Counted from the stretch's first letter, positions 8,671 to 18,200 are shown. The stretch is DNA of 26,170 bases from JAAYEA01 sp012689325 (GCA_036841525.1 DAITVZ010000071.1:1-26170); one strand, 5' to 3'. Notes: a model not told the origin generated them from the sequence alone. Translations and numbers: made by a program.

Positions 8671-8701
8671 GATGTCAGGTCCGACCTCCGGCCCTTGCGA
8701 C

Positions 8702-10687
8702 CTAGGGAACTGGTCGTGGCCGCCTTGCTCGCAACGGGAGCCGGCTTCTGTCCGGGAGCTTCTGGATTGTCATCCCTGGCAAGGCGGTTCCCTGTGTGGG
8801 CCCTTGCTCAACCCGAAAACGCAAGCGATACTCGCCTAAGGTCCCCGAGAACGCCACTTCTCGGGCTTCTTGCTTCTTTGGCTCCACATCAACATTGCCG
8901 ATGGGGAGTTCCAGCAATCCACGGCAGAGACAGATGTTCAGGTTGAGCTGGGCAAGCTTGTAGAACACGAGCGTGCTCTCCGCCTCCGGAAGACGCCATG
9001 TCTCGCCGGCTGATAGTTGCTTCCGCTCGTCGGTCATCAGGTCCTTGTCTGCATGCACCAACAGAAGGCATGGATACTTGGTTCCGGCCGCTGCCGGTGC
9101 GATACACTTCACTTCCTCGATCACCAGGAGATACGGTTGCAGATACTCAATCGTGAACGTATCCGCGCTGGCCTTGCTGCTCGCTGCTGCCACGCAGCCA
9201 TCCACCCCGTTCAGTTCCTCAAATGCTGGCCCACCTGCGGCCTTCACATACTTGCCATTTGCCGCGCGAAGAGCCACCTTGGCGATCTGCGCTGGCCTCT
9301 GTTGACCGCGGGTCTCCAGCGTGAACTCCTCGTTCTTCCCAATCCGATCGCTGTCGGCGATCAGCGTTCCCTCAAGATCGGCGCTCGCCAGATCGGGGTC
9401 GAGCTCAGTGCGCACATAGCCCCCGTTGGGTGCGAACAGGGCGAACTTGGTGCCGTCGAGCTCGACGCGCTGGAACATGGCTTCTCGCCTGGCAAACCAC
9501 CCACGGTCAGCAGCCAGCTGCCCCCAACATGTACGATTGTCGTGCCGTCCCCATTTCACTGCTAGATACTTGCCGTCGCGAGATTGGATGGCCACCGGAC
9601 GAACCTCGTCGGGGAATATCTGCCGCTTCCAGCCAATCGGAACCGAGTTCAGCGTGCAGGCTATGTTGTGGATGTCTTTGGTCATGATCTTGTCGCCCAG
9701 CATCCACTGGATCCATCCAAGGAGGTCACGCCTGCGCTTGGCCGTCCACAGGCGAGTCGCAGTCCGGTCGCCCTGGAAGCGGCTCTCGACTGTAATATAC
9801 CGCCCAACGAAGGGCATGTATTCCCACGTGTCGCCTCTAGCGGTTGTGACCTCAGACTCGTGCAAGAAATACCTCGGGTCGATCCGTACGGGCGGAAACG
9901 GGCTGGCAGGCGGCAGACTCGCGAATTCCCAGTCCTCGGACCGATCCAGCGGGCTCATGCGGTCCTTCAGTGCACCCGTCTGCACCCAGAAGTACTGTGC
10001 GTTGACCTTCAGGTGTTCAGAGGGAAGGTCGAACATACTGACATAGTTCTCACCTGGGTCGAATAGCCCGCGCTCGACCGGCAGCACCAGCTCCCTGGTC
10101 TGGTCATGTATCTGCGACGACATGGTCAGGTGGTGCGCCTCATAACTCCTAGCCGCGGTCTTCATGGTCTCCAGCGCGCCATCGTGGTAGCCCGGCTCGA
10201 CCGCATCCGGTATGGTGCTCTTGGTGCTGAGGATGTGCAGGCGCAAGCTGCCAGCAAGGAGAAATGCGGGCCAGCCAGGCAAACCCAGCGACCTAAGATT
10301 CTCCACGCAGTCAATGGCGTAGTCGTCACACCCTTGCAGACGGTCAATGAGATCATGGTTTGCCCACCATTGACTGCCCAGTCCCTTTGCGTCATTGCGC
10401 CAGTCGTCTAGCCTCCAAAGCAGTGCATCTAGGGCTACCCCGGCCTTGCGCAACTCGTTGGCCTTGACCTCCTCGCTGATGATCACACGCACCTTGTTGG
10501 CGAACATCCTCACGGCGTCGCTGAGGAGTACCTCCACATCGACTTCTTCAGACGAGTCCCCGCCAAAGATGCCGCCCAGGAGTGCACCCACGGCCACTCC
10601 CAGCACGGGATCTATGGCATAGGCGCCGGCGGTAGCCAACCCCACAGCCCCGGCTATGATGAGATCTTCACTATCCGTTTCTGCCAT
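8702..10687 (-). CDS. Toxin-like protein: helical N-domain, fascin-like beta-trefoil, C-terminal beta domain
   Basis: This 661-aa protein begins with a Gly/Ala-rich hydrophobic stretch (about 9-43, LATAGAYAIDPVLGVAVGAL), then amphipathic helices (50-195), reminiscent of the helical pore-forming domain of delta-endotoxin-like proteins. Residues about 364-517 form three similar lobes: VAIQSRDGKYLAV, KFALFAPNGGYVRTE and KVALRAANGKYVKA, each ending in an F-x-x-E type strand. This is a fascin-like beta-trefoil, a fold often used to bind sugars or actin. Residues 520-661 are another beta domain (VKCIAPAAAG, KYPCLLLV) ending in a basic tail. No signal peptide is present. The ATG has AGGAGG upstream. 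The trefoil is the firm part of the call; pore formation is inference. It is the first large gene of the cluster, upstream of three peptidase-like genes that could process it. Confidence 0.65.
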   Translation of the reverse strand: MAETDSEDLIIAGAVGLATAGAYAIDPVLGVAVGALLGGIFGGDSSEEVDVEVLLSDAVRMFANKVRVIISEEVKANELRKAGVALDALLWRLDDWRNDAKGLGSQWWANHDLIDRLQGCDDYAIDCVENLRSLGLPGWPAFLLAGSLRLHILSTKSTIPDAVEPGYHDGALETMKTAARSYEAHHLTMSSQIHDQTRELVLPVERGLFDPGENYVSMFDLPSEHLKVNAQYFWVQTGALKDRMSPLDRSEDWEFASLPPASPFPPVRIDPRYFLHESEVTTARGDTWEYMPFVGRYITVESRFQGDRTATRLWTAKRRRDLLGWIQWMLGDKIMTKDIHNIACTLNSVPIGWKRQIFPDEVRPVAIQSRDGKYLAVKWGRHDNRTCWGQLAADRGWFARREAMFQRVELDGTKFALFAPNGGYVRTELDPDLASADLEGTLIADSDRIGKNEEFTLETRGQQRPAQIAKVALRAANGKYVKAAGGPAFEELNGVDGCVAAASSKASADTFTIEYLQPYLLVIEEVKCIAPAAAGTKYPCLLLVHADKDLMTDERKQLSAGETWRLPEAESTLVFYKLAQLNLNICLCRGLLELPIGNVDVEPKKQEAREVAFSGTLGEYRLRFRVEQGPTQGTALPGMTIQKLPDRSRLPLRARRPRPVP

Positions 10688-10795
10688 CGCTCACCCCTCC
10701 TGTTCAGTATGGAACCGCGTATCTTCAGGCCCGAGAGCTCATTGACCAGGTGTGCCGCCGAGCTCTTGCCAACTACATGCTGCCTGATCTGTTGA

Positions 10796-11218
10796 TCACA
10801 GCGCACTGCGTATGTTGGGTGGGTACTGCCTGATGTGCCGATCGCTGCAAGGAAGCCAGCTATCCCCTGGTGGTTTGCTGGACATCCACTTCTCTCTTCC
10901 TATTCCCAGAGTCGGGGGGAAACCTCCTTTCAAAGCTGTTCTGCCCACGCGTGTCTCGCATCGCGACGCTGCAGAGCAACGCGTGCGATGTATCTTGCTG
11001 CGCCACCTGGCCACTGCTGCTGCGCCGCTATGATTGGTGAAGAGAACACTGGCAAGGGCGAGTCTGGGCGAAGCGCGGGCATCGATCATCTCGGAGTGAG
11101 ACGCTGAGCGGATCGCATCCAGCAACGGGCCCGCATACGCCTGGACGCGTTGCTGCGCAGGAAACAATGCACTGTCTACAAGGTGACGCTCGCGGCAGGC
11201 AAGCGCCTGTGCATCCAT
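10796..11218 (-). CDS. Possible 140-aa protein, no recognised family
   Basis: The frame starts MDAQALACRERHLVDSALF and has a very good ribosome site, AAGGAGG seven bases before the ATG at 11218. The first 70 residues look protein-like. The last third, rich in Cys, Arg, Pro and Trp, does not, which may mean a frameshift, decay or a false frame. It would be co-directional with, and 108 bases upstream of, the toxin-like gene. It could be a leader gene of the operon or a chance ORF in the untranslated leader. No other gene is convincing between 10688 and 11376. Confidence 0.3.
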   Translation of the reverse strand: MDAQALACRERHLVDSALFPAQQRVQAYAGPLLDAIRSASHSEMIDARASPRLALASVLFTNHSGAAAVARWRSKIHRTRCSAASRCETRVGRTALKGGFPPTLGIGREKWMSSKPPGDSWLPCSDRHIRQYPPNIRSAL

Positions 11219-11225
11219 GAACCTT

Positions 11226-11232
11226 CCTCCTT
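11226..11232 (-). promoter_or_regulatory. Shine-Dalgarno site before the 140-aa ORF
   Basis: AAGGAGG on the minus strand, seven bases before the ATG at 11218. It is the main support for translation in this otherwise gene-poor stretch. Confidence 0.45.
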
Positions 11233-11376
11233 GCAGCTGGGCACATATATGCAATTGCCTAACAGTCTGTTTCCTGACGTCTCCGCTAGCCGTGCTATTC
11301 GCACGAAAACTTGCGACTGCGATAGGCGATGCGGACATTCTCGGTACGAGGTGTCTGGTTCAGTCAGGCACCCGGC

Positions 11377-11595
11377 TCACGTCTCCCCGTTGCCAGCTGA
11401 TCTGCTGGCGCACTCGGCCTCATGTCCGGTCCTTTCCTCCAGGTACGCGAACAGCTCCCGCAAGCTGGCGAAGCCTCTCTTTTCCCCCGTCTCGGCGCTT
11501 TGCAGCGAGGCGCGCCACTCCACCCCGGCATCACCCTGCGCGGGCCAGAGCCGGAGCACGTAAGCGAGATAGCGCGGCCCCTTTCTGCGCCCCAT
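11377..11595 (-). CDS. Small WRASL/TGE-type conserved protein
   Basis: This 72-aa protein starts MGRRKGPRYLAYVLRLW. Its core, VEWRASLQSAETGEKRGF followed by ASLRELFAYLEE, matches from memory a small soluble family common in Chloroflexi, often near large BTAD-type regulators; its function is unknown. The frame is open further upstream to an ATG at 11706, but that extension does not fit the family and would run through the regulator's promoter, so the ATG at 11595 is preferred despite a weak ribosome site. It lies divergent to the BTAD regulator, with about 180 bases between the two start codons, and points into the peptidase/toxin cluster. It could be an accessory to the regulator or the first gene of the cluster. 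Confidence 0.6.
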   Translation of the reverse strand: MGRRKGPRYLAYVLRLWPAQGDAGVEWRASLQSAETGEKRGFASLRELFAYLEERTGHEAECASRSAGNGET

Positions 11596-11689
11596 AGCTG
11601 CACCCCAACTTCCGGTAGCTCTATCCTCATTGTACCCAACGATCGTAGGGAAATCGCAAGGAAAACGCACCGAAACCTGTGCAAGGGCA

Positions 11690-11718
11690 TTGACATTTGT
11701 GCCCACTCGCGCTAGAAT
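11690..11718 (+). promoter_or_regulatory. Sigma-70-type promoter of the BTAD regulator
   Basis: TTGACA at 11690-11695 and TAGAAT at 11713-11718 are separated by exactly 17 bases. Transcription would start near 11725, giving an untranslated leader of about 50 bases before the regulator ATG. The -35 box is consensus and the -10 box differs at one position. Confidence 0.75.
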
Positions 11719-11775
11719 CGTGCTAGGAGCGGTCTACCTGCTGCTGCGACCTCGCCTGGGCGGGAGGAAGACACG

Positions 11776-14700
11776 ATGCGGCGCCTCCAGCTTGCCCTCT
11801 TGGGCTCTTTTCAGGCCATCCTGGATGGCCTGCCCTTGCGCGGCTTCGAGTCGGACAAGGCGCGGGCCCTGCTTGTATTCCTCGCCGTCGAACCCGACCG
11901 CGCCCACCCTCGCGACCTATTGGCCAGCCTCCTGTGGCCCGACTATGCGCCGCCCGCAGCCAGAGCAAACTTGCGCAATACCCTCGCCAACCTCCGCGAG
12001 GTGCTGGGCGATGCCCTCGTAGGCGCCTGTCCCTTCCTGCTGATCACCCGCGAAACCATCCAGTTCAATTCCGCCAGCGATCATCGGGTGGACGCGCTGG
12101 ATCTCGTGGCCCTCCTGGGCGGCGAGCGGACCATCGGTCAGCTGCAAAAGGCGATTTCCCTGTATCAAGGCGACTTTCTGGCCGGGTTCGCGCTAAAGGA
12201 CAGCGCCCCTTTCGAGGACTGGGTGTTGCTGACCCGCGAGCGCCTGCGTCGCGCCTACACGGACACGCTCCGGCAATTGGCCACCGAGCAGGAGGAGCGC
12301 GGGGAGATCGGCCAGGCGCTGGAGTCGGCGCGGCGGTGGTCCGAGGTGGAGGCCTGGGACGAGGAGGCGCACCGGACCTTGATGCGGCTACTGGCCAGGG
12401 ATGGCCAGCGGGCGGCGGCGCTGGCGCAATATGAAAAGTGCTGCCGGGCGCTGGAGGCCGAGCTGGGCGTCGAGCCTGAGGCAGCAACGACGCAACTGCA
12501 TGAGCGGATCCGCAGCGCCGAGGGGGGCGGGCCGCCGCGGCAGCGCAAGGCGCTCAACCTGCCTATATCGCTCTTCCCCTTGGTGGGACGCCAGGAGGAA
12601 CTGGCCAGGATCGCCGCTTGCCTGCGCGACCCCGCTTGCCGCCTGTTGACGCTGGTCGGGCCCGGCGGCGCGGGCAAGACCCATCTGGCGGCGGAGGCGG
12701 CGCGAAAGGCCGCCGCGCTCTTCGAGGACGGCCTCGGGTTCGCGCCGCTCTCGGCGGTGGGATCTCCCCCCGAGATGGTTCCCGCCATCGCCAGGAGCCT
12801 GGGCCTGGCCCTTCACCCGGGCGCGGCGATGCCGCCTCCCGAGCAGGTGCTGGCCTACCTGCGGGAGAAGCGGCTGTTGCTGGTGTTGGACAGCTGCGAG
12901 CATCTGCTGGATGGGGCGCCACTGATCTCCGCAGTCCTGGCGGTGGCGCCGGAAGTCAAGGTCCTGGCCACCTCCCGCGCGCGGCTGAACCTCCCCGGAG
13001 AGCAGGTGTTCCCGGTGGAGGGCCTGGAGTATCGGGAGACCCGGCAGCCAGGAGATGGGGGCCTGCCCCCGGCGGGGGAGCTGTTCGTGACGGCAGCCCG
13101 CCGGGTGCGCTCAGAGTACGAATTGAGCGCGGCGGATGCCCCGGCGGTGGCCGCCATCTGCCAGCGCGTGGAGGGGCTCCCCCTGGCGATCCTGCTGGCG
13201 GCATCGTGGATGCACGTCCTCGGCCCCGCCGACATCGCCGCCCGGTTGGCCGAGGACAGCGGCCATGGCCTGGACTTTCTCGTCGCTGATTGGCAGGGGG
13301 TGCCTGAGCACGAGCGGAGCATGAGGGCCGCCCTGGATCGCTCCTGGAGCCTGCTCTCGGCGCGGGAGCAGGCGGCCTTTGCGGCGCTGGCGGTCTTTCG
13401 CAGCGGCTTCACCGCGGGGGCGGCGCAAGAGGTGGCGGGGGCCACCCTGCGGGACCTGGCGCGGCTGGTGGATCGCTCGCTGGTGTACCGGCGGGGATCG
13501 GGGCGCTATGACCTGCATGACCTACTGCGCGAGTACGGGGAGGGCAGGCTGGCGGAGTCGGAGGATCGCGGGGAGGGGGTGCGGGACCGGCACGCGGATT
13601 ACTATGCCCAGGCCCTGCGCCGGTGGGAGGCGGACCTGTGGAGCAGCCGCGAGATGGCGGCGCTGCAACAGATGAGCGCCGAGGCCGGCAACCTGCGCGC
13701 CGCCTGGGACCGGGCGGTGGCGCAGGGGCAGCTCGCCTGGCTGGAACGAGCCGCCAACAGCCTGGGGGAATTCCTGTCGCGGCAGGGCCGCCGCGCCGAG
13801 GGGGCGGAGGCCTGCGGCAAGGCCGTCTCCGCGGTGGAGCAGATGCTCCCCGAGGGTGGGCCGCGCAAGGGGCTGGCCCTGCTCCTGGGGTGGCAAGGCC
13901 GTTTTCATCTCGAGCTGGCGCACCTGGACCTCGCCCGCCAGCTGCTCAGGAGGGCGCTGGATCTCCTGGCCGTCGCCCAGGCGGCTGGCGAGGAGGTTCG
14001 CCGGGAGCGGGCCTGGATCGCCCGGCGGCTGGGCAATGCCCTGGGCGTGGAGACCTCCAGCCAGGGGGGCGGGCAGTACTATCTTGGCCTGCGCTCTGCT
14101 AGCGAGAGCGCGGAGACGGAATCGCTCTATAGGCAGAGCCTATCGCTGGCCCAGGAGGTGGGCGACCATGTGGAGATGGCGGGCTCCCTCAAGGACCTCG
14201 CCTCGCTGGCTGTCCGGCAGGGCCGGTTGGAGGAGGCGCGCCAGCTGCAGGACGAAGCGCTGGCCCTCCTGAGGGAGCTGGGCGCACCGGGCCCGCTCTT
14301 CCTCGAGATGATCACCCCCGCCGTGGTTCTGGCCATCGACCAGGGCCGCTTCGCGGATGCGGAGCAGCTCGTAGACCAGATCGCCAGCTATGTGCGGGAA
14401 TTGGGGGATCCTGCGCTGAACCCCTGGGCGCTGGATGCGTGGGCCAACGGCCTTTTCCACCTGGGCAGGCTGGAGGAGGCGCAACCGCTGTACGAGAGGT
14501 GCGTCGCCCTCTTTGGCGAGCTCGGCCTTCGGCCGGAGCTGGCGCGCGAGCAGATGGTCCTGGGGCGGAACCTGATGCTCAAGGGGCGTTACGCGGAGGC
14601 GCAAGACCAGCTCGAACAGGCGCTGGCTTTGTCGGAGGCCCTGGGTTGCAGCGAGAATGCTCTAGAGTGCTGCATCCGGCTGGGGTTCACCGCCCTTGGC

Positions 14701-15165
14701 AGTGGGGACACGGCGGGCGTGGAGAGCTGGCTGCGCCGGTGCCTCACCGACTATCCCAGGACGGACGAGGCGTATCCCCATTACGTGCTCTGGCTGCGAG
14801 CGCATGTCCGCTGGGAGCGTGGGCAGGTGCAGGATGCGCTCCGGGACCTGCGCGAGATCGGCAGACGGTGCGTCGTCCAGAACATGCCTGGAGCGGCGCT
14901 CTCGGGGGTGGTGCCCCTGTACGGCCGGTACTTGGTTCGCCAGGGGCAGGTGGAGCGGGCGGCGGAGCTCTATGCGCTGTCCGGGAAACGCGGCCTGATC
15001 GCCAACTCGCGCTGGTTTGGCGACATCGGCTGGCGGCATGTTGCGGAGACGATCGCCGCGCTCCCGCCGGAGGCGCGCGAGGCCGCCGAGGCGCGGGGCC
15101 GTGCCCGCGATTGGCAGGCCACGGCCCTGGCGCTGTTGGCCGAACTGGAGGCCGAGACGGCGTAG
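11776..15165 (+). CDS. BTAD/STAND-type transcriptional regulator with NB-ARC-like ATPase and TPRs
   Basis: This 1129-aa protein is built as a SARP/AfsR-like signal-transducing regulator. Residues 1-90 are a winged-helix DNA-binding region (LQLALLGSFQAILDGLPL), and 95-245 are the BTAD helical domain (SLYQGDFLAGF, LEAELGVEP). An NB-ARC-like P-loop ATPase follows from about 265, with Walker A GPGGAGKT (295-302), Walker B LLLVLDSCEH (367-376), ATSR (398-401) and GLPLA (467-471). TPR-type helical repeats occupy about 590-1110. Such STAND proteins are thought to stay inactive until a ligand binds the repeats. The ATG has GGAGG eight bases upstream and a consensus promoter in front. It is divergent from the peptidase/toxin cluster and is a likely candidate to control it, although its own targets are not shown by sequence. 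Its GC content is visibly higher than that of the leftward cluster. Confidence 0.92.
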   Translation: MRRLQLALLGSFQAILDGLPLRGFESDKARALLVFLAVEPDRAHPRDLLASLLWPDYAPPAARANLRNTLANLREVLGDALVGACPFLLITRETIQFNSASDHRVDALDLVALLGGERTIGQLQKAISLYQGDFLAGFALKDSAPFEDWVLLTRERLRRAYTDTLRQLATEQEERGEIGQALESARRWSEVEAWDEEAHRTLMRLLARDGQRAAALAQYEKCCRALEAELGVEPEAATTQLHERIRSAEGGGPPRQRKALNLPISLFPLVGRQEELARIAACLRDPACRLLTLVGPGGAGKTHLAAEAARKAAALFEDGLGFAPLSAVGSPPEMVPAIARSLGLALHPGAAMPPPEQVLAYLREKRLLLVLDSCEHLLDGAPLISAVLAVAPEVKVLATSRARLNLPGEQVFPVEGLEYRETRQPGDGGLPPAGELFVTAARRVRSEYELSAADAPAVAAICQRVEGLPLAILLAASWMHVLGPADIAARLAEDSGHGLDFLVADWQGVPEHERSMRAALDRSWSLLSAREQAAFAALAVFRSGFTAGAAQEVAGATLRDLARLVDRSLVYRRGSGRYDLHDLLREYGEGRLAESEDRGEGVRDRHADYYAQALRRWEADLWSSREMAALQQMSAEAGNLRAAWDRAVAQGQLAWLERAANSLGEFLSRQGRRAEGAEACGKAVSAVEQMLPEGGPRKGLALLLGWQGRFHLELAHLDLARQLLRRALDLLAVAQAAGEEVRRERAWIARRLGNALGVETSSQGGGQYYLGLRSASESAETESLYRQSLSLAQEVGDHVEMAGSLKDLASLAVRQGRLEEARQLQDEALALLRELGAPGPLFLEMITPAVVLAIDQGRFADAEQLVDQIASYVRELGDPALNPWALDAWANGLFHLGRLEEAQPLYERCVALFGELGLRPELAREQMVLGRNLMLKGRYAEAQDQLEQALALSEALGCSENALECCIRLGFTALGSGDTAGVESWLRRCLTDYPRTDEAYPHYVLWLRAHVRWERGQVQDALRDLREIGRRCVVQNMPGAALSGVVPLYGRYLVRQGQVERAAELYALSGKRGLIANSRWFGDIGWRHVAETIAALPPEAREAAEARGRARDWQATALALLAELEAETA

Positions 15166-15194
15166 CCGATCCCTGTCGGTAGGTCATCTAGACG

Positions 15195-15233
15195 AGGCCG
15201 CAAGGCACCCAAGCCCTCGGCGTCTTGCGGCCT
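15195..15233. terminator. Inverted repeat between convergent genes, possible bidirectional terminator
   Basis: AGGCCGCAAG (15195-15204) and CTTGCGGCCT (15224-15233) form a perfect 10-bp stem around a 19-base loop, 29 bases after the regulator stop and 32 bases after the end of the convergent protease gene. There is no clear T-run on either strand, so termination is inferred from position and stem strength. Confidence 0.5.
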
Positions 15234-15265
15234 CCGCCGCTATCGTGATCATCCGGCCTTCGCGG

Positions 15266-18200
15266 CTACTGGATGGTCAGCGTCCCTTTGAGCTTCCAAC
15301 CCGTGTCGCCATCCGCCTGGGGGAACAGGTCGATCCCCCGCATGTACACCCGGTGAAAGCCCGCGAAGGGAGCCTTGAACTCGAGCCGCCACCGCACCAG
15401 CCGTGTCCGCACATCCGCCGTGCCCACCGTGCTGGTCCGGATGTACACCGTCACCGCGGCGTTGCTCAAGGTCGCCCCCACGGTCCCCGGCGTCACCCCG
15501 GTCCCCCAACTCGTCCCCTCGTTGTTCGCCAGGTACATCAAGTTCTCGTCCACGTCATACTTGAGGAATATGCCGTTGGCCCCCATCTCGCCCGTCGGCA
15601 GGGTGTTGGCGATGGCATAGTAGCAGACCCGCACGTTGGCATAGCCGTCCGCGTCATAGTAGCGCGGGTTGAAGGTCAGCGGGGTCAGGCTGGGCGCCGT
15701 GGTGTTGGTCAAGTCCGGCGCGAGCAGCATCGGCCTGCGGTTGATGATCCAATCGCCATGGTCCACCCAGCCGGTGCTCAGCCCGCCCAGGTCCTCGGCG
15801 CGGAGGTAGAGGTTGTGCTGCCTGCCGCTCATGTAGCGCGTTGGCATGAAGGCCCAATTCACCGTCAGCTCGTTGCCGGACTGGGCCACCGAGCTCTGCC
15901 CATAGTCCAGGGTGGCATAGACGGTGCGCACCACTCCGGCCACCCCTGGCGTCCCCCCGCCTCGCCACGCGCTGTCGTTGGGGAGACGCAGCCACATGCG
16001 GTCGGCCTGGACATCGTAACGCAGGTAGGTACAGTTGGTCGTGTTCTCAGAGGTGTTAACCAGGAAGTCAGCGTACCGGAGGCTATCCCAGCTCAGGGCA
16101 TCGGTGTAGACGGTCGTGAATTGCAGGAGCGCGCCTGGCTGGGAGTAGCCTTCGCGAGGGATGACCATGGGCCGAGGGGGCGGATAGCCGGCGACCACGC
16201 CGTTGCTCACCCCGGGCTCGCTCCAGAGGCCAGCCTCGTTGCGGGCCATGACGGAGACGTAATAGCCCTGTTCCGGGATCAACTTGAGCCCGCTGCGAGC
16301 CAGCGTGGTCTCGCCGCAACTGATCCAGTTCACCACATCGGTTCTGCCCGGAGCAGTGCCGATGGCATACCGATAGAGGGTGATGGCCGAATCGGAGTCG
16401 CTTGCCGTCCAGCTCGCTCCCAGATACGAGTTTGTGCCGTCGCCTTCCGCCGTAACAACTGGCAGGCCCGGCGGCGTGGAGTCCACGATAGAGCCCGCAT
16501 AGTCGACGACGAACGCCCCGACTCCGCTTGGCGCCATCTCCCTGCCGCTGGCGCTGACCGCCCCCGTCACGGTCATGGTGTAGGTGCCGCGCGGCACCAG
16601 GGTGTCGATGTCGTACGTCAGCCGCCAACGATCCGGGGAGAGAAACTGTGCGTCTTCGCTCGCGTGGAACTCCGCACCCGGTCCTCCTCGGAGCAGGTTC
16701 AGACCTCCCTCTCCCTCGAGGAATGGAGACGAGTATATGCCAATCCACTTGCTTCCGAAGTGGTCAACTACGATGTCTGATACATGGCCTCTTCCGGGAT
16801 CAAGCAGGCCACTGTTCGCGGGCGTGTAGTTCTGCCAGCCCCAATCCGCCCTCAGGACACTGATCCCGACATCGGTCCCGAACCATTTGTTGCCCGCCTG
16901 GTCAATGGTCACGAACCATAGCTCTTCGTCGTAGCTTAGTGGGCTATTGTATCTGTCGTAGTACCGCCATGCCCCGTCGGGGGTGCGCATTCGGACCCCA
17001 GCACGCCTGGTGACGAACCAGACGTTGCCATCCTCTTCAATAGCTATATCCGAGATACCACCAAGAGCTGATTCGAAGATCTGTTTGCTCCCATCCGTCC
17101 TCCAGAGCATGATGCCGCTCGCCGCACCCAACCACTTGTTGCCCTTCGCGTCAATGGCGAGAGCATCGATGGTGTTATATGGCTCCAGCCCCTGCAGATC
17201 GAAGGTCTCCCAGGTTCCGCTTGTATGGAGGACCGCTACTTTCCCATACATCGCACCAACCCATACATCGCCCGTAGGATCCACCGCAACGCAGTATGCA
17301 TTCTGTAACGGAACAGTGTATGACTCCCAGGTGCCATCGGCCCGCCATGCAGTAATCATGGCGCCGCGGAACAACCACCTGTCCCCCGACGTGCGATCGA
17401 CCGCAATATCGACAGGACTGGGCTTCATGCCGTAGCCCTCCCAGGTACCGTCGTTGTGACGAACTGCCAGCCCACCGCCGCGACCGACGAGCAGGTTACC
17501 TTCTTGATCGATAGTCAAGGCATAGACCTCGTAGGAGCCAAGTGGGCTGTTCAAGAGGGTGTAGCTCTCCCAGAACTCGCCACGGAAAGACAGATCTGGC
17601 GGGGACAGCGAGTCCATGGCGGCGCTGAAGGCGACATCGAACTGGACGGTCTCCAGCCCCACCGGGCTTGCCGGCGCCAGCGTCCCCGATCTGGCATAGG
17701 CCGGCGCAGCGGCGGAAGGGACAGTCAGCGGCTGTGTATGGTCAACCACGCCGTTGCGATAGTCGTCGTAGTAGTCAAAGATCCGCCCAGCGATAGCGCC
17801 GGGGTCCGTCGTCCCCCACCAGTTGCCCTGCGCAGTAATTGTCTCTCCGACGGGATTGTCGTTGTACAGATCGTATGGCCCCGGGTTACGTTCAAAGTTG
17901 TTTCCGGAGATCCGCAAGGGCACACCGCCGCTCGCGTAGAGCGCTCGCCCCTGTATCCCGATCAAGGTGTTGCTGATCACCGTGGCGGTTCCCACCCGTA
18001 TGCCGTCCCCGCCAGCGCGGGTCACCGCATTGCCCTGCACGAGGCCAGTGCCGACCACGATGCCGTGGGTCGTGCTGTCGATCACCGTATTGTTCGTGAT
18101 GGTCACGACGCCCGCGGCCTCGATGGCCGCGCCCAAAGCGCTTTGCACCTTGTTGCCCTGGATGATGCTTCCGCCCCCGGCGACGATGCTTCCCCCCAGT

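Noticed and set aside
10688..11376. Search for a clear leftward promoter of the toxin/peptidase cluster
   Set aside because: AT-rich CATATATG and GCAATTGC palindromes occur at 11244-11258, but no well-spaced -35/-10 pair could be supported.
11364..11696. Minus-strand ORF of 110 codons overlapping the small conserved protein
   Set aside because: It is in another frame from the recognisable WRASL/TGE core and shows no family features.
15017..16780. Plus-strand ORF of 587 codons
   Set aside because: It runs across the end of the regulator and antisense to the subtilase, has no family-like sequence, and is explained by high GC content.
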